In this document: positions 1-11,923 of the stretch, piece after piece
How positions within the stretch are numbered: the stretch's first letter is position 1
Layout of the letters: each line of letters starts with the position of its first letter
DNA from: Rhytidiadelphus loreus
Lineage: Eukaryota; Streptophyta; Bryopsida; Hypnales; Hylocomiaceae
Length of the DNA: 64,000 bases
Assembly: GCA_947034895.1 (NCBI GenBank)
Contig: OX344761.1
Span: 83,221,839-83,285,838 of the forward strand
Reading direction: 5' to 3'
The notes under the pieces: generated by a model
The model's input: only the letters and a program-made list of their open reading frames with translations
What the model was told of the DNA's origin: nothing
Databases searched by the model: none
Translations under genes and position numbers: made by a program

Positions 1-892
1 ACTGCGGCCACGATCCTCGGTGCACCCGGCCTCGCTACTCAGGTACTAACCCCACTGCTCCACCAACCCTAATTCCGAAACTCTAAACCCTTATCTATAG
101 CTAAACGTACTGTTATGATACGATAAGCTATCCCTGCAGTTACCTTGCGATTAGATATGCAAAATGGTTTAATTTCCCAGGAACAGAAGAGGCTCCTGAA
201 TGTGAGCTAGTTTGCAGGCAAGTGAAATCTCACTTCTTGTCTGTGGGCTATCTGTAAAGCATTTTCTACTCACCTCGTTTCCACAACACCTCACTTCCGA
301 ATTCAGATGTATCTCCGCTAGTACTGCTCTTAGATTCATATGATCGTGCAATTAGATATGTAAAGTATGTCCCAGATACAGAGTGAGGTTCCCGGAGGAG
401 TTCATTTGCAACAGCTGAAATTGCACACTCTGTATATATTTCTGTGCAATTTTGTAATTGTTTTTCCCAGGCACCTTGTTTCCACACACCTAATTTTCGA
501 ATTCATATACTCACTGGTGGTGATGCTTTGATATTCATTAGGTCATGCAATAAGATATTTCTTTTTAGTTTCATTCGATTTGCTTCCCTCGGAATGTGGA
601 TGAAGTTTACACTGTTTATCTCCTGAAGGTGTTGTCGGAAAGTGTCTGCATAGTAGTACCGTTTAGGGTTTTCTCTGTGCATAATATAGTTGAGTAGTGG
701 TGAGCTTGGGCTTTGTAGATCGCTTAAATAATGTGTGAACTAGTAAATAATGTTGAACTGAGTATTACTGTTGACTGTCATGTTGACTGTCATATGGCTT
801 AACAGACGTACGACTCTAAAACCATACCCAAGATCTGGCAACTTTTGAACCATGATGACTCTCGGGTCAGGGAATTTGCTTTGAAGACTTGA
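1..892 (+). pseudogene. Two exon-like pieces of an unidentified, probably broken gene
   Basis: The first 42 bases read openly as TAATILGAPGLATQ and stop at a good donor (cag|gtacta). At 806, just after an acceptor-like aacag, a second piece reads TYDSKTIPKIWQLLNHDDSR followed by VREFALKT and then a stop at 890-892. The phases agree, so the two could be consecutive exons with a 763-base intron. The second piece looks like a HEAT/ARM-type helix pair, but I do not recognise the family. The immediate stop, and the decayed TIC21-like copy that starts 86 bases later, suggest a truncated or dead gene. The left part lies outside the window. It could instead be a live gene with a short last exon. Confidence 0.3.
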
Positions 893-977
893 ACTCTACG
901 TATTTACAAATGTGAGAAATCAAGTAACTGATATCCTGAGATGGCCCAAGGTATGAGGAGCTAGTCTAAAGAATGTT

Positions 978-1803
978 ATGTTTGATCTCTCAACGTGGGC
1001 AAATGCCGTGCAGGTCACGAAGCGGTTGGAGCGGACTGATGGTTATTTCAAGCGGTTGGGAAGCTTAAGATTCTGGGGCCAGCTTGTTTGTACCGTTGTT
1101 GCAGCCGTGATTTTAGCCTTTTCTGTGGTGACTACTGGCCAAGCCACATCACCTGTGTCGGTTTACCTCACTGCTGGAGGCATTGCTGCTGCGTTTCTTT
1201 CCGTTTTCTGGTCCTTCCGGTACATTCGTTTAGTTCGGAAGTTGCGTAAAACTTTTGGCAATCCAAGCGAGATAAAACTAGTACTTCCTGAACCTGGCTT
1301 GGCATGTTTCCAGCTCCGTGCGTAGATATGTTCCTTCGAGTTTGGCCGCTGAAACCTTCCGATTTTATTCCTTGTTCTGAAGGCACCTCCCCACCCGGGC
1401 TCAAGTGGTAAGGAATCTCAGGAACGGAGTTGTCATCAATTTGCTTGGAATGGGAGAAACTTTGCTAGGCTTGCAAGCTACTGTTGGAGTTCTCGTTGCC
1501 AAAGCTCTCACGTCCTCTGGGGCACCGTATTTGCAAGGAAGACCAACTGGCTGCAGTCCAGTTCTTGCGCTTGATGCCTTCTAGTACAGGTAAGTACAGG
1601 TTGGCGGACAACGTGAAATTTTATTAAGTAGAATCGACATTGAGGATGAAACTTGCATTGGAAGCCTTCACCTAATGACGCTGTTCTCTTTAATTGACGC
1701 TAAAATTTCTGCTGTGCAAGCTTCAGGAAATGGAATAGTGTCTCATTTTCTCGGTTTCGTCTTCTCTTCAGCGAGAGTTGCTGAGATCAGTAACTCAATC
1801 TGA
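978..1803 (+). pseudogene. TIC21: TIC21-like (DUF3611) chloroplast inner-envelope protein pseudogene
   Basis: Intact TIC21/PIC1/CIA5 is a four-helix inner-envelope protein linked to protein or iron import into chloroplasts. Here 978-1280 encodes the first half: the YFKRLGSLRFWGQLVCTVVA helix, then a second helix ending VFWSFRYIRL. After NPSEIK about 100 unrelated bases intervene. The family then resumes in another frame at 1396-1584 with RAQVVRNLRNGVVINLLGMG, LQATVGVLVAKALTSS and SPVLALDAF. A stop follows exactly where the family continues LVQ: one base is missing in ttc-tag-tac-ag next to a gtaagt donor. The last exon (1723-1803) gives SGNGIVSHFLGFVFSSARV, matching the family's SHFLGLV end, then a stop. 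The transit peptide is absent. At least two frame breaks make this a pseudogene. The preserved intron position argues for a decayed genomic duplicate, not a retrocopy. Confidence 0.75.
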
Positions 1804-2431
1804 GCAGGCCAAGTCAGCTTGGTCCTGAAGCATGTTCAGGAGTCTCTTTAACTCTAGGGTTTTATCACTTGCAAAAAGGTTGCATGATATATTTTACAAA
1901 TTTGTACTGTACAGCTTAACTGGTCCCAGTGATTTGATGTTCATTGTCAATCGCATTGTCTAGTGCTCATACTTATCTTGTATTCAAAAAGCACAGTTTC
2001 CAGCTCTTTTTGTTACATTAGTGCCCGCATTAGTGGGTATGGAAGAGACTCAAGAGAGGCAGCGTCCTGCTGAAGTGTGTAGATGGTGTAGTTTCATGAA
2101 TCCCTCTGTTTCGCTAGATTTGACTTCGAAGTTACCTATCTTTGTCACTAACCCCTTCCGTCTTGCTAAACCTCCGTGGTCCTTGGATCGATAATACCCT
2201 GGCATTGCTCTTTGCATTTGCAGTGGGTGCGGTGAGCATGAGAGTTGAGAGTGGTTGCAGGACTTTACTCCGCTTCCGCATTGCCATTAACGGGTGAATG
2301 GTATCAGCGATTGATTACTTAAGTTTGTGCTGAGGTAAGAGTTTTTCTTCATCTTTCCTACTTCTGAAATTCTTGGCTAACTTCGACGTCACCATTTTCT
2401 GCTAACGTCGCTTCAATTGGAAACGTGATCT

Positions 2432-3049
2432 ATGTTGGCAAGGGGAGAGTCGGCACGTCATTGCTCGTTTAGAGCAACTGGCTACTATATAGCAGTGGAG
2501 GTTGGTACATTAGTGGTGGAACGACAAGAAAGATCTGAGAAGTCCTTTCTACATTTGGGCAATGTGTCGTTGCCAGTGAAGATGGAAGGGAAGACGCTGG
2601 AGGTGAGCTGCAACAATCCTCCTGTGCTACAGCTGAGTGCGATGCATCAGTCGGTGATTTCTAGCAACCACCGGGGGGACAGCCCCACACCCCGACCCTT
2701 CTTCGACGCCATGCTCGTGGGATGCATTCCTGTCATCTTTCCGAAAGAGGCTGCTTGGTCGCAATACGTCCACCATCTTTCTGACCACGGTGCCAGCTTC
2801 TCCGTCTTCATCCCGGTAAGAAGATCACCCCAAGTTATAGATAGGTCTGACTGGAGTTGGCTGCTAAATACATTGCGAAGCTTGTCCCTCGCATTCTGTA
2901 CGCTCGTCTGCAAGAGATGGGTCAGGAAAGAATACCACCATCAACGCTGGACGCATTTGACATTGCCATGGAGACTGTGCTCGGAAGGACCATTCGCTCA
3001 TCCGCGATTCGTCTCGGATCTCTGTATCATAGGTACTGCAGCACCCTAA
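2432..3049 (+). pseudogene. Exostosin-like GT47 glycosyltransferase fragment, frameshifted
   Basis: GT47 exostosin-domain proteins are Golgi type II membrane glycosyltransferases of cell-wall xyloglucan, xylan or pectin synthesis. From about 2637 the frame reads HQSVISSNHRGDSPTPRPFF, then DAMLVGCIPVIFPKEAAWSQ and HGASFSVFIP. This is the nucleotide-sugar-binding core of the family (usual form: [25 protein letters not shown]). The family tail continues in a different frame at 2857-3010: AAKYIAKLVPRILYAR, then DAFDIAMETVLGR. A shift or stop near 2820-2850 therefore breaks the gene. A gtaagaag donor-like site follows FIP, but no acceptor at a plausible distance restores the frame. The N-terminal membrane anchor and the first half of the domain are not visible, and the leading 130 codons are unlike the family. 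This is a partial, probably dead copy. A rescuing splice form is the alternative. Confidence 0.6.
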
Positions 3050-3249
3050 TCGCTGTGCACAAAAGTGAAATAACTCCGGCTTTCTTACGAATCATGCATA
3101 CATTGAGAGTCTCATATCAATATCTGTTCAAGATTCCACAACAGCTATATAGCTTTACACCGATATGCATGGTGGGACGTCGTGGCGCATGCAAGGGTGT
3201 GCGGATGTCGGGGCTAAAGGTGTACATAGTTTGCAGTTGAATTTGCCGT

Positions 3250-6200
3250 GAACATTGCTGGCAGCACTGCTAGCTAGCTCACCTTTCTCCCATTCGTTTG
3301 TAAGGGGTGTAAGTTGTACCGAACTTTCGTTCCCACCGTCCTGGGATTCCCGTCCCGTTGTCTGGCTCTTCATCATTCTTCCGGGTTCTTCCGGGTACAG
3401 TTCATTTGTTGTTACAGTTGGAGAAGTATAAAATGAACTTTGCTATCGTTTAATGCATGCATGAAGCGAGATTGTTCGATGCGCGCTAGACTTAATGCAT
3501 TCGGATGTCCAGCACCGTAATTGCAACAAGTTGTAGAATGATCCACAATTGCTGTCAGTTGATTTAGTGTTGCTGTTTGTGGATTTGGAATTGTGAGTGC
3601 CGTATCGATCGATCAATCGATATTCAAGTGTGCCTGTGAGAATGAACTGTCTGTGAGTCTGTCTGTAAGTTAGCGCAGGTTTCATTGGTTCGGTATGATC
3701 ATGACTATTAATATGATTGTCTCGACCCTTTGCTTGTTGCAAATATTTCGACTAGTACCGGGTTTTTTTGGGGGGGGGAACCAAGTAAATTAAGAAATAT
3801 TTTGTGTGTGCATTTTGGTCAATTCATTCGTGAGAGGGTAAAAAAGTACATTACGATATTAATAGTGGATGAGTGACAATGATAGCAAATGGACAAATAT
3901 CAAATTTTAGGGTGCCATTTAGCATACAAGAGCGATACAATTTAAGTATTATTTGAGACTTTGATGTCATTAATAGGGTGTCATTTGAAGTCTATGCACG
4001 TTTTTGTTGGTATCAGACTATCGGTTACTATGAGTTCTGTAATTAAGAAATTCATTAGAGAAAAAATGAGGCCTTTGGAGGGCTGCTCCAGCAGTAGTTG
4101 AACTACACTCCCATTTTTTTTTGGGCAAAATTTTTTTTTTCCCTAAAATAACCCACCTCAAACCTACAGTTTTCAATGTTGCTAGTGGCATAGGAACCCA
4201 ATTTTACTTCTTTTTTTCTCAAAAAAAAAAATTAATCACAGAAAAAATAAAAAATAAAAAATAAAAATTAGTCGCCAGAACTAATTGCTCCAGTAGTATT
4301 CACCCAAGCTGACTCTTTCCTCTGTAGCTAGATTTCGACCAAGGACTACTTTGAAAACAATAGCCTTATTTGGTCATTCCAAAGTAATCCTTCAGAGGCC
4401 TCATTTTTTCTCTCTTGTATTAAACCTTGATTAGAGGCCCAAATTTAATTCAAGACTTTGAAAAAATAAATGAAAAAATCAACATTTCTTTTCACTACAA
4501 ACTCCCTTATATTGTCTTGCAATGGAAAAAAGTGATTCATGCACAAGGCACTTGTATAATTTGTTTCAATTAGAGTAATATTAGAAATATTATGAATTTT
4601 TGGGATATAAATTTTTTTGAATTAAATGCAATGAAGTAGAAGTATACAAACATTTAGGCCTTAATACTACACTCTAACTCCCAAAACTATATATAAAACA
4701 AGTTAAGAATTTTTCTCACAAAAATACATATTTTGATCTTTAAATTGTTCAAATATTAATTGAAAACTTACAAAAGGGAGAAAAAGAAAATAGGTAATTT
4801 AAATGCAACAAAATTAGTCTTTGGGATTTTCTGAAATAATCAAACAATAATTTATTTTGTCTCTACAATAGATTGTATAATGTAGAATTGACACAATTTC
4901 CTAATTCCTACTACTTTGGATGTGCCATTTGTACAATTATTCATATTTACAATCCCACAATCATGAAAATTTAGAAGAACACGTATAAGTTACAATCAAA
5001 TGGTCTATTCTAATATCTAAACCTATGTAATCATATATTTGCAATAAAAAACATTAATTTGTGCTATTGAGGGCAAGACAACTTGCTAAATCTATCAATT
5101 TCATCAATTGCCTTGCTACAATCCTTCTCAAAATAATGTGTTTTATAATGATTACAATAGAAGTGCGCTAATTATAGTTTCTTTTAACAATTGCACCAAG
5201 TAACACTTACAGGTTGTTCTTCAATTTTATGCAAATTTTCCCTTGGAGCCTAAGTAACCACGTAACTACTAATATAAATTGAAAACCACACAATGCAAAA
5301 CAAGTGTCAAACAAAACCACGTCCAACAAGAAATTGTAGAGTTGTAGTCCTCTATAATTACGTGAATTGCAAAGAACATAATGATGACATAGGAGATGAA
5401 CATAACATATATGCTACACTATGCTTCAATCCAACAAAGTGTTTAATGGGTGTAGGATTGAGAATGGCAATGCAAATCATGGACAAAAAAGGGGCACTAT
5501 TGAAGATGAGCACTTAATTAATATTATTGTTTGAGCAACTTGACAAGCTATGAGTAGTGACAATGATGACTCGATGAGGAATACAAAGTTTGTTTCACCA
5601 TTATACACAAAAAGATCGTCACTATGGAGACTTTTGCCAAGTTACAGCTAATCCCTACAAAGAACTTGCTAGGACTTGCTTCCCTATTAATTTATTGAAC
5701 CTTTAATACACAAACAAAGGGCAAGAGATATATTCTTTTCCTACAAAAATAATTGCATCCAATTGTGTTCCATTTATAAACTTGACCCCAATCATTAGAT
5801 GGGATTCAGTCCTTCGGGAGGGCCATTTTAGGTTGGTTCTTGTTGCTAGGAACCAACTTGTGTTGTTTGAAAAATAATAATTAAAAAATATTAAAGTATT
5901 AAAAAATATTAATTTTTTAATGCTTGTTAACACGGCCGTCTCTCAACCACATCAACAGACTGGGTGGCAAAGATAAGAACGCAAGGGAATGTAGGAAAAC
6001 TCACAGCCCTTAACGAGGGCTGAATTTCATCTAATGATATTGTCATCTAAATGTAGACCTTTCATTAATGAATTCCTAGGCTGGATTGTGGATATAGACT
6101 AACTTTGTTTTAGTACTTCAAAAGCTCATTAAAAAAATTAGGAAAAAATTATAATTTATTCATATGGAGTCCCAAAAATGCATGCCAAATTTTTTTTTAA

Positions 6201-6700
6201 TTTGGAATCTCCTTTTGATTCCCAACAAGATCCAACAAGAACTTGGATAACTTAAAGGGAACCACTCTCAAATGCGTAATATTTGGACAATTTTAGGTAT
6301 AGTTACCTTTTAAATAAACAACTATGTTATGAGAGATTGTATCCTTCTAAGCAGTCACTTTTTCAAATTACTCAAAACTTCCTCACATGTATTAGATAAC
6401 GGATGAGCCATGTTAGCGGCGAATTGGTTCATACATAACTGGTTGTGCATTTTTCAATCACAACCCTTGATCTTCATGATCCAAGGGTGTAGGAAGCAAG
6501 TTGAAAAGAAAGAAGATTATGAGTTGCAACTTGTAATAGGAATGGTGATAGGTTGCCAATGGGATGGTGCCACATTAATGTTGAAAAGTCAACAACCGGT
6601 TATATGTAGCTTTTGTCAATGCAAAGCCTCCTCCCTTCGGTGAAGACTGAAGACCCCCCAAAAAAGACACCTACAGTAGAGTTCAAACTTTCATAATACT
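3250..6700. other. AT-rich intergenic spacer
   Basis: Between the GT47 remnant and the PRP6 promoter I see no supportable gene. The open frames at 5293-5517 and 6410-6643 are short, lack a recognisable motif and have no splice context. Contents are A/T homopolymers, a G-run near 3770 and the inverted-repeat element at 4058-4412. Confidence 0.6.
4058..4412. mobile_element. MITE-like element with 17-bp terminal inverted repeats
   Basis: The 355-bp segment starts GAGAAAAAATGAGGCCT and ends with its reverse complement AGGCCTCATTTTTTCTC. After a small mismatch the inversion is extended by TTGGAGG against CCTTCAG. There is no coding capacity. The interior contains poly-A/T tracts and the related words gctccagcagtag and gctccagtagta. 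No unambiguous target-site duplication is visible, so the superfamily stays open. Confidence 0.6.
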
Positions 6701-6891
6701 TTGCATGTGCAGCGGATGGACAGAGTGACACTCCTTACAATATTTCATCCAATTCATGACACTGGAGAGATGATTTCCCGAACTCGAACCGTGCTGTCTG
6801 ATTATTACAGATCCTGCTCGCGGAATCGCTTCCAACTTTTGATTTAATGGAGTGAGGTGCAAGCTCGTGGTGGATTTCCCGTTTCCTGAAG

Positions 6892-7516
6892 GTGGGTTCG
6901 CTGAATTTCTTCCCGCTGCCTTCTAGAACTTTCTCTTTCCGAATTTACAGTAGAAGGCTGTTTACACTTTTCTTTAGGGGTTTAGATTTTTCATTTTGCA
7001 GTCCTTGGTAGGAATCCTTTCTACGGCGATTGCGGACCCTCGAGCCTGGTGTTTGGTGAGGCTGGCGTTTCGGCTCCGCCACATTTTGTGAAATTAACCT
7101 GCAAGCTGGTTGAATTTTTTTTATGCGAGCGGAAGAGCAGAATTCTCGTTTTTGCGTTTTGGGTGGTCGTTTAGGGTTTCGGTTGTCCAGTTTTTGGAGG
7201 TTTTTGTATTGAGGCGGTTGTGATTTTTGCTTCTGAAATAAATCAGTATCCTGATTACAGTAGAGATTTTAAGCCCATTCTCCATCGTATTGACACGATT
7301 TTGTGAGGTTAAGGTTTTTAGGGTTCAAGAGGAAGAGTGGAAGACTTCTCACTTTCGTGTTTTTGGCAGTTTTTTTTGAGGATTAGGTTTTCGAGGTTAT
7401 GGTTTTTTGGTGGTTGCTGCGTTTGTGGTTTTTTCTTCAGAATCAAAGAGATTGCCTGCTTCGAGCTTGTCTTAACTTGATTTAACACGAATTTGTGAAT
7501 TTAGGGTTTTGAACAG
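6892..7516 (+). other. Probable 5'-leader intron of PRP6
   Basis: The leader has a donor-like cctgaag|gtgggt at 6892 and an acceptor-like gaacag|aatttc ending at 7516, nine bases before the start codon. The stretch between is T-rich (long T runs, repeated gtttt words), as plant introns are, and has no long open frame. The exact donor is inferred and would need transcript data. Several upstream ATGs occur in the unspliced leader, which supports its removal. Confidence 0.35.
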
Positions 7517-7525
7517 AATTTCACA

Positions 7526-10500
7526 ATGCATCTGTTTGTCCGGAACCTCTCGGGGAGGACTCTCTCGCTATCCTTGTCGGAAGAGGCTCCCACTGTGCAA
7601 GCGCTGAAGGCGGAAGTTGAAGCGCGAGAGCATATCCCCGCTCGGCACTTTGGTATTTCGTATCTGAACAAGCAGCTAACCGAAGCTTCTCCTCTGCTTG
7701 AAAGTTATGGCGTTACCAGCGGTGCCACTCTGCATCTCACAGGGAAACTGCGAGGCGGGATGCAAGCCCCCGTGGTGCCCAAGCCGCGGTTGGATTTTTT
7801 GAACTTGCGACCTCCAGCGAATTACGTTGCCGGATTGGGACGTGGTGCTACGGGTTTTACCACCCGTTCTGATATTGGACCTGCACGAGCTGCTCCCGAT
7901 TTGCCTGACAGAACTGCAACTACAATTGGAGGCGCTGCAGCGGCCCCTCCTGGAGCCGGACGTGGGCGGGGGAAAGGAGGTGAAGAAGAAGAGGAAGAAG
8001 CCGAGGAGAAAGGGTACGACGAGAATCAGAAGTTTGATGAGTTTGAAGGGAACGACGTGGGGTTGTTTGCTTCCGGGGAGTACGATGAAGACGACAAGGA
8101 GGCTGATGCTGTATGGGAGGATATTGACAAGCGCATGGACTCTCGTCGGAAGGACAGGCGAGAAGCGCGATTAAAGAAAGAAATCGAGAAGTTTCGAGCT
8201 TCTAACCCTAAAATTACAGAGCAGTTTGCTGATTTGAAGCGGAAGCTGGGGACGTTGTCAGCGACTGAGTGGGATAGTATTCCTGAAATTGGAGACTACT
8301 CTTTGCGCAACAAGAAGAAACGGTTTGAAAGCTTCGTCCCTCCACCTGACACTTTGTTTGAGAGGGCAAAGCAGGAACATGAGCATGCCACTGCGCTGGA
8401 CCCGCGGTCACGAGCTGCTGGTGTGGAGACCCCGTATGGACAGACTCCTGTGACAGATCTTACAGCTGTGGGAGAGGGGAGAGGGACTGTGTTGTCATTG
8501 AAACTGGATCGTCTCTCTGACTCTGTGACTGGGTTGACTGTGGTGGATCCTAAGGGATATCTCACTGATTTGAAGAGTATGAAGATCAATAGTGACGCGG
8601 AGATTTCGGATATCAAGAAGGCGAGACTGTTGCTGAAGTCTGTGATCCAGACCAACCCCAAGCATGGCCCGGGTTGGATTGCTGCTGCACGGTTGGAAGA
8701 AGTGGCTGGAAAGATTGCTGCTGCGAGGAATTTCATTCAGCAAGGGTGTGAGGAGTGTCCTCAGAACGAGGATGTGTGGCTGGAGGCTTGCCGATTGGCG
8801 ACTCCCAAGACAGCGAAAGCTGTGTTGGCGCAGGGAGTGAAGGCGATTCCGAATTCCGTGAAGCTGTGGATGCAAGCTTCCAAGCTGGAGGGCGATGATA
8901 TCAGCAAGTCGCGGGTGCTACGGAAAGCTCTTGAGCATATCCCAGACTCTGTGAGGATTTGGAAAGCCGTTGTGGAGCTTGCGAAAGAGGATGATGCACG
9001 GATTCTCCTCTCGCGAGCTGTTGAATGTTGTCCTCTGCATGTGGAGCTTTGGTTGGCTCTGGCGCGCCTGGAGACTTATGACAATGCAAAGCGGGTTCTG
9101 AACAAGGCACGTGAGGTGTTACCCACGGAGACAAGTATCTGGATCACTGCGGCGAAGCTGGAAGAAGCGAACCGGAACACAGTGATGGTGGCACGTATTA
9201 TTGACAGAGCTATCCGGACGCTGCAACGGGATAATGTTTCGATTGATAGAGAGGCCTGGATGAAGGAGGCGGAAGCAGCAGAGCGTGCGGGGTCGGTGAT
9301 TACTTGCCAAGCAATTGTGAACTCCACCATTGGCATTGGAGTTGAAGAGGAGGACAGGAAGAGAACATGGGTGGCAGATGCAGATGAGTGCAAGAAACGT
9401 GGCTCCGTGGAAACGGCCCGTGCAATCTACGCTCATGCGTTGACATCCTTCCCTGGCAAGAAGAGTGTTTGGTTGAAAGCTGCGCAATTGGAAAAGAGTC
9501 ACGGAACGCGCGAATCGCTGGACGCCATGCTCAAGAAGGCTGTGGGGTATTGCCCGCAGGCTGAAGTGCTGTGGCTCATGGGTGCCAAGGAGAAGTGGTT
9601 AGCTGGCGATGTTCCCTCGGCGCGTGCCATCCTCCAGGAGGCGTATGCTGCAATTCCGAATTCAGAGGAGATTTGGTTGGCTGCATTTAAGCTAGAGTTT
9701 GAGAATCATGAGCCTGAGAGGGCTCGGATGCTGTTGGCAAAGGCCCGAGAGCGAGGAGGCACGGAGCGTGTCTGGATGAAGTCGGCGATCGTGGAGCGTG
9801 AGATTGGCAATTTGGACAAGGAGAAGGAGTTGTTAGAGGAAGGTCTGGAGAGGTTTCCCCAATTCCACAAGCTGTGGCTCATGCTAGGCCAGCTCAAGGA
9901 TCGCATCGGGCAGCCTGAAGCTGCACGCGAAACCTATGAGCGAGCGTTGAAGAATTGTCCCCACAGTACTCCACTTTGGCTGTCTGCAGCTGCCTTGGAG
10001 GAGAGAGTAGGAGGGCTGAGTAAAGCGCGAGCCGTTCTCAACAAGGCCAGGCTCAAGAATACTCACAATCCGGAACTCTGGCTGGCTGCCATTCGCGTGG
10101 AGGCTCATGCCGGAAACAAGAAGGAAGCCGAGTCCCTGATGGCCAAGGCTTTGCAAGATTGTCCTACCAGTGGTCGTCTGTGGGCCGAAGCTATTGATAT
10201 GGCTCCTCGACCTCAACGCAAGTCCAAGAGCGTGGACGCCTTGAAACGCTGTGACCAGGACCCCTTCGTCATCGCAGGTGTGGCGAAGTTGTTTTGGCAG
10301 GACCGGAAGGTGGACAAGGCAAGGAGCTGGTTGAACCGGGCGGTGACTTTGGCTCCCGACATTGGAGACTTCTGGGCTCAGCTGTACAAGTTTGAGCTGC
10401 AACACTCTAGTGAGGAAGTGCACCATGATGTGTTACAGAGGTGTGCAGCGGCTGACCCTCGGCATGGAGAGAGGTGGACGAAAGTGTCCAAGGCGGTGGA

Positions 10501-10573
10501 AAACGCTCATTTCACAACGGAGGCCATTTTGAAGAAGCTCGTGCTAGCGGCCAAGGATGAGGAGACCATGTAA
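7526..10573 (+). CDS. PRP6: Pre-mRNA-processing factor 6 (PRP6/STA1), U5/tri-snRNP bridging protein
   Basis: This nuclear protein bridges U5 to U4/U6 snRNP in the spliceosome. The Arabidopsis orthologue STA1 is needed for cold-tolerant splicing and miRNA processing. The 1015-residue frame is uninterrupted, close to STA1 (about 1029) and longer than animal PRPF6 (about 941). Residues 1-76 form a ubiquitin-like domain ([13 protein letters not shown] to [11 protein letters not shown]), a plant feature. Residues 82-280 are the PRP1_N region: [20 protein letters not shown], an acidic [10 protein letters not shown] stretch, then the conserved [20 protein letters not shown] and SIPEIGDYS. Residues 370-1000 hold many HAT/TPR helices with recurring W-x-x-A and A-R-x-x-L patterns. 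Start choice: the first ATG that gives the full UBL. The stop is followed by an AT-rich 3' region. It stands alone, with no close neighbour. I see no frameshift or damaged domain. Confidence 0.96.
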   Translation: MHLFVRNLSGRTLSLSLSEEAPTVQALKAEVEAREHIPARHFGISYLNKQLTEASPLLESYGVTSGATLHLTGKLRGGMQAPVVPKPRLDFLNLRPPANYVAGLGRGATGFTTRSDIGPARAAPDLPDRTATTIGGAAAAPPGAGRGRGKGGEEEEEEAEEKGYDENQKFDEFEGNDVGLFASGEYDEDDKEADAVWEDIDKRMDSRRKDRREARLKKEIEKFRASNPKITEQFADLKRKLGTLSATEWDSIPEIGDYSLRNKKKRFESFVPPPDTLFERAKQEHEHATALDPRSRAAGVETPYGQTPVTDLTAVGEGRGTVLSLKLDRLSDSVTGLTVVDPKGYLTDLKSMKINSDAEISDIKKARLLLKSVIQTNPKHGPGWIAAARLEEVAGKIAAARNFIQQGCEECPQNEDVWLEACRLATPKTAKAVLAQGVKAIPNSVKLWMQASKLEGDDISKSRVLRKALEHIPDSVRIWKAVVELAKEDDARILLSRAVECCPLHVELWLALARLETYDNAKRVLNKAREVLPTETSIWITAAKLEEANRNTVMVARIIDRAIRTLQRDNVSIDREAWMKEAEAAERAGSVITCQAIVNSTIGIGVEEEDRKRTWVADADECKKRGSVETARAIYAHALTSFPGKKSVWLKAAQLEKSHGTRESLDAMLKKAVGYCPQAEVLWLMGAKEKWLAGDVPSARAILQEAYAAIPNSEEIWLAAFKLEFENHEPERARMLLAKARERGGTERVWMKSAIVEREIGNLDKEKELLEEGLERFPQFHKLWLMLGQLKDRIGQPEAARETYERALKNCPHSTPLWLSAAALEERVGGLSKARAVLNKARLKNTHNPELWLAAIRVEAHAGNKKEAESLMAKALQDCPTSGRLWAEAIDMAPRPQRKSKSVDALKRCDQDPFVIAGVAKLFWQDRKVDKARSWLNRAVTLAPDIGDFWAQLYKFELQHSSEEVHHDVLQRCAAADPRHGERWTKVSKAVENAHFTTEAILKKLVLAAKDEETM

Positions 10574-11923
10574 GAGAGACTCCACATTCCTACACTTTAC
10601 ACACAGCCTCTTCGTCTGCCTGAGTTTTGTACTTTACTTCAGAGATCTTCTCGCATGTGACTTTGATCTTGTTAGTGTTCTGGAAAGATTGATCATTACG
10701 AGTTTACTCACCATGTAAATATTTTCAAAATTTTCACGAGATTGGGAGTATTGGTTGGTCATAAATTGGGAGTGATATATTTTCTTTTGAGATGACTTTT
10801 TTAAGTGCATTAGACTGCCAGATTTGTTTTAGACTAAAACTTGTCTCTCTTGTCCCCACCAAAACCGCGTTCAATTGCATTGTTTGGAAACTTTCCAATT
10901 GTCGGATTCCACAAGTCAACATGGAGCAAGTGGGATCCAGTCTCCCACCAGGTCCACTACCATGTCATTGATTCCAAGTTCATGCGAATACAACCGACTG
11001 ATTCAAAAGAGACGGACGCAGTAAGTCTGTAAGCAGCAAGCTCACTTTCCAGTAAGTTTCTCTCTACAATGAATGCGTTTCATGTGTGCAGCGTTTTGTT
11101 TGCACGAATTTTCGCGACTTCGGTGTAGAGAAACACAAAGGCTATTTTTTGTAACGGAAAATGTAAGATTTTCTTAGAAGATAGCCAGATTCCTCCTGCA
11201 ATCTAAAACCAATAGCCAAATTTTACACAGGTTTCACTTCGGTTTTATCATAAAGACATCACCAAGTGCCGATTGTATCCAACTTGATCATACCGACATT
11301 AACATATGGACGGACCACTGGACCACTTACACCGACAAATTGCCATTCAAGCAACACAAAATGGTAATCTCTTCGTCTGCAACTTGTCATTGGAGATCTG
11401 TCCCTTCACTTATTTCCAAAGACTTTGTATTATAAAATTAATATTCACAACATAGTTTCATAAACTCAAGCTCTAGCTCCGTGTATTATTCTCCTTGATT
11501 CTTCGCACGTTTCCTTAATTCTCCTAACTGACCTCTGAATTGCATTACATTGTACTTGCGTGACTGCACCACCCCCACCATCAAACGGATTGATATATTT
11601 CTTGGTTTTAATTGATCCCTAAGAGCAAACCGTTGGAATCCGGCATGCTTTTGTTTGGCTAGATAGTCTGGTAATCACGACGTAGTTACAGAAATTTGCC
11701 ATTGATCTGGATCAACTCACCATTGATTGGTCGTGTAAACTCTTGGGATTCCACAAAATTCAGTTTAACAAGTACGTTGGTGTCGACTGTCGAGCTAGCT
11801 AGTGTTTGGATATGCTTTTGTGCTATTTTAAGGTCATTGTTGGGTTTGAAGTGTGCATGATTAACCCTGGAACGCCGGGGCTGGTTGCCTTGAAAATCAT
11901 CCTTTTCCATACCGTGGAAATCA

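Noticed and set aside
5293..5517. 74-codon frame starting MQNKCQTKPRPTRNCRVV
   Set aside because: Isolated in AT-rich DNA, with no similarity I recognise and no splice or promoter context.
5930..5975. Word ggccgtctctca shared with the GC island of TTAA element D
   Set aside because: The match is about 12 bp with no accompanying TTAA termini or cruciform, too little to call a family member.
8296..8736. Minus-strand frame of 146 codons, and 180 codons at 9884-10426, opposite PRP6
   Set aside because: They are antisense shadows of a well-conserved PRP6 frame and show no family motif.
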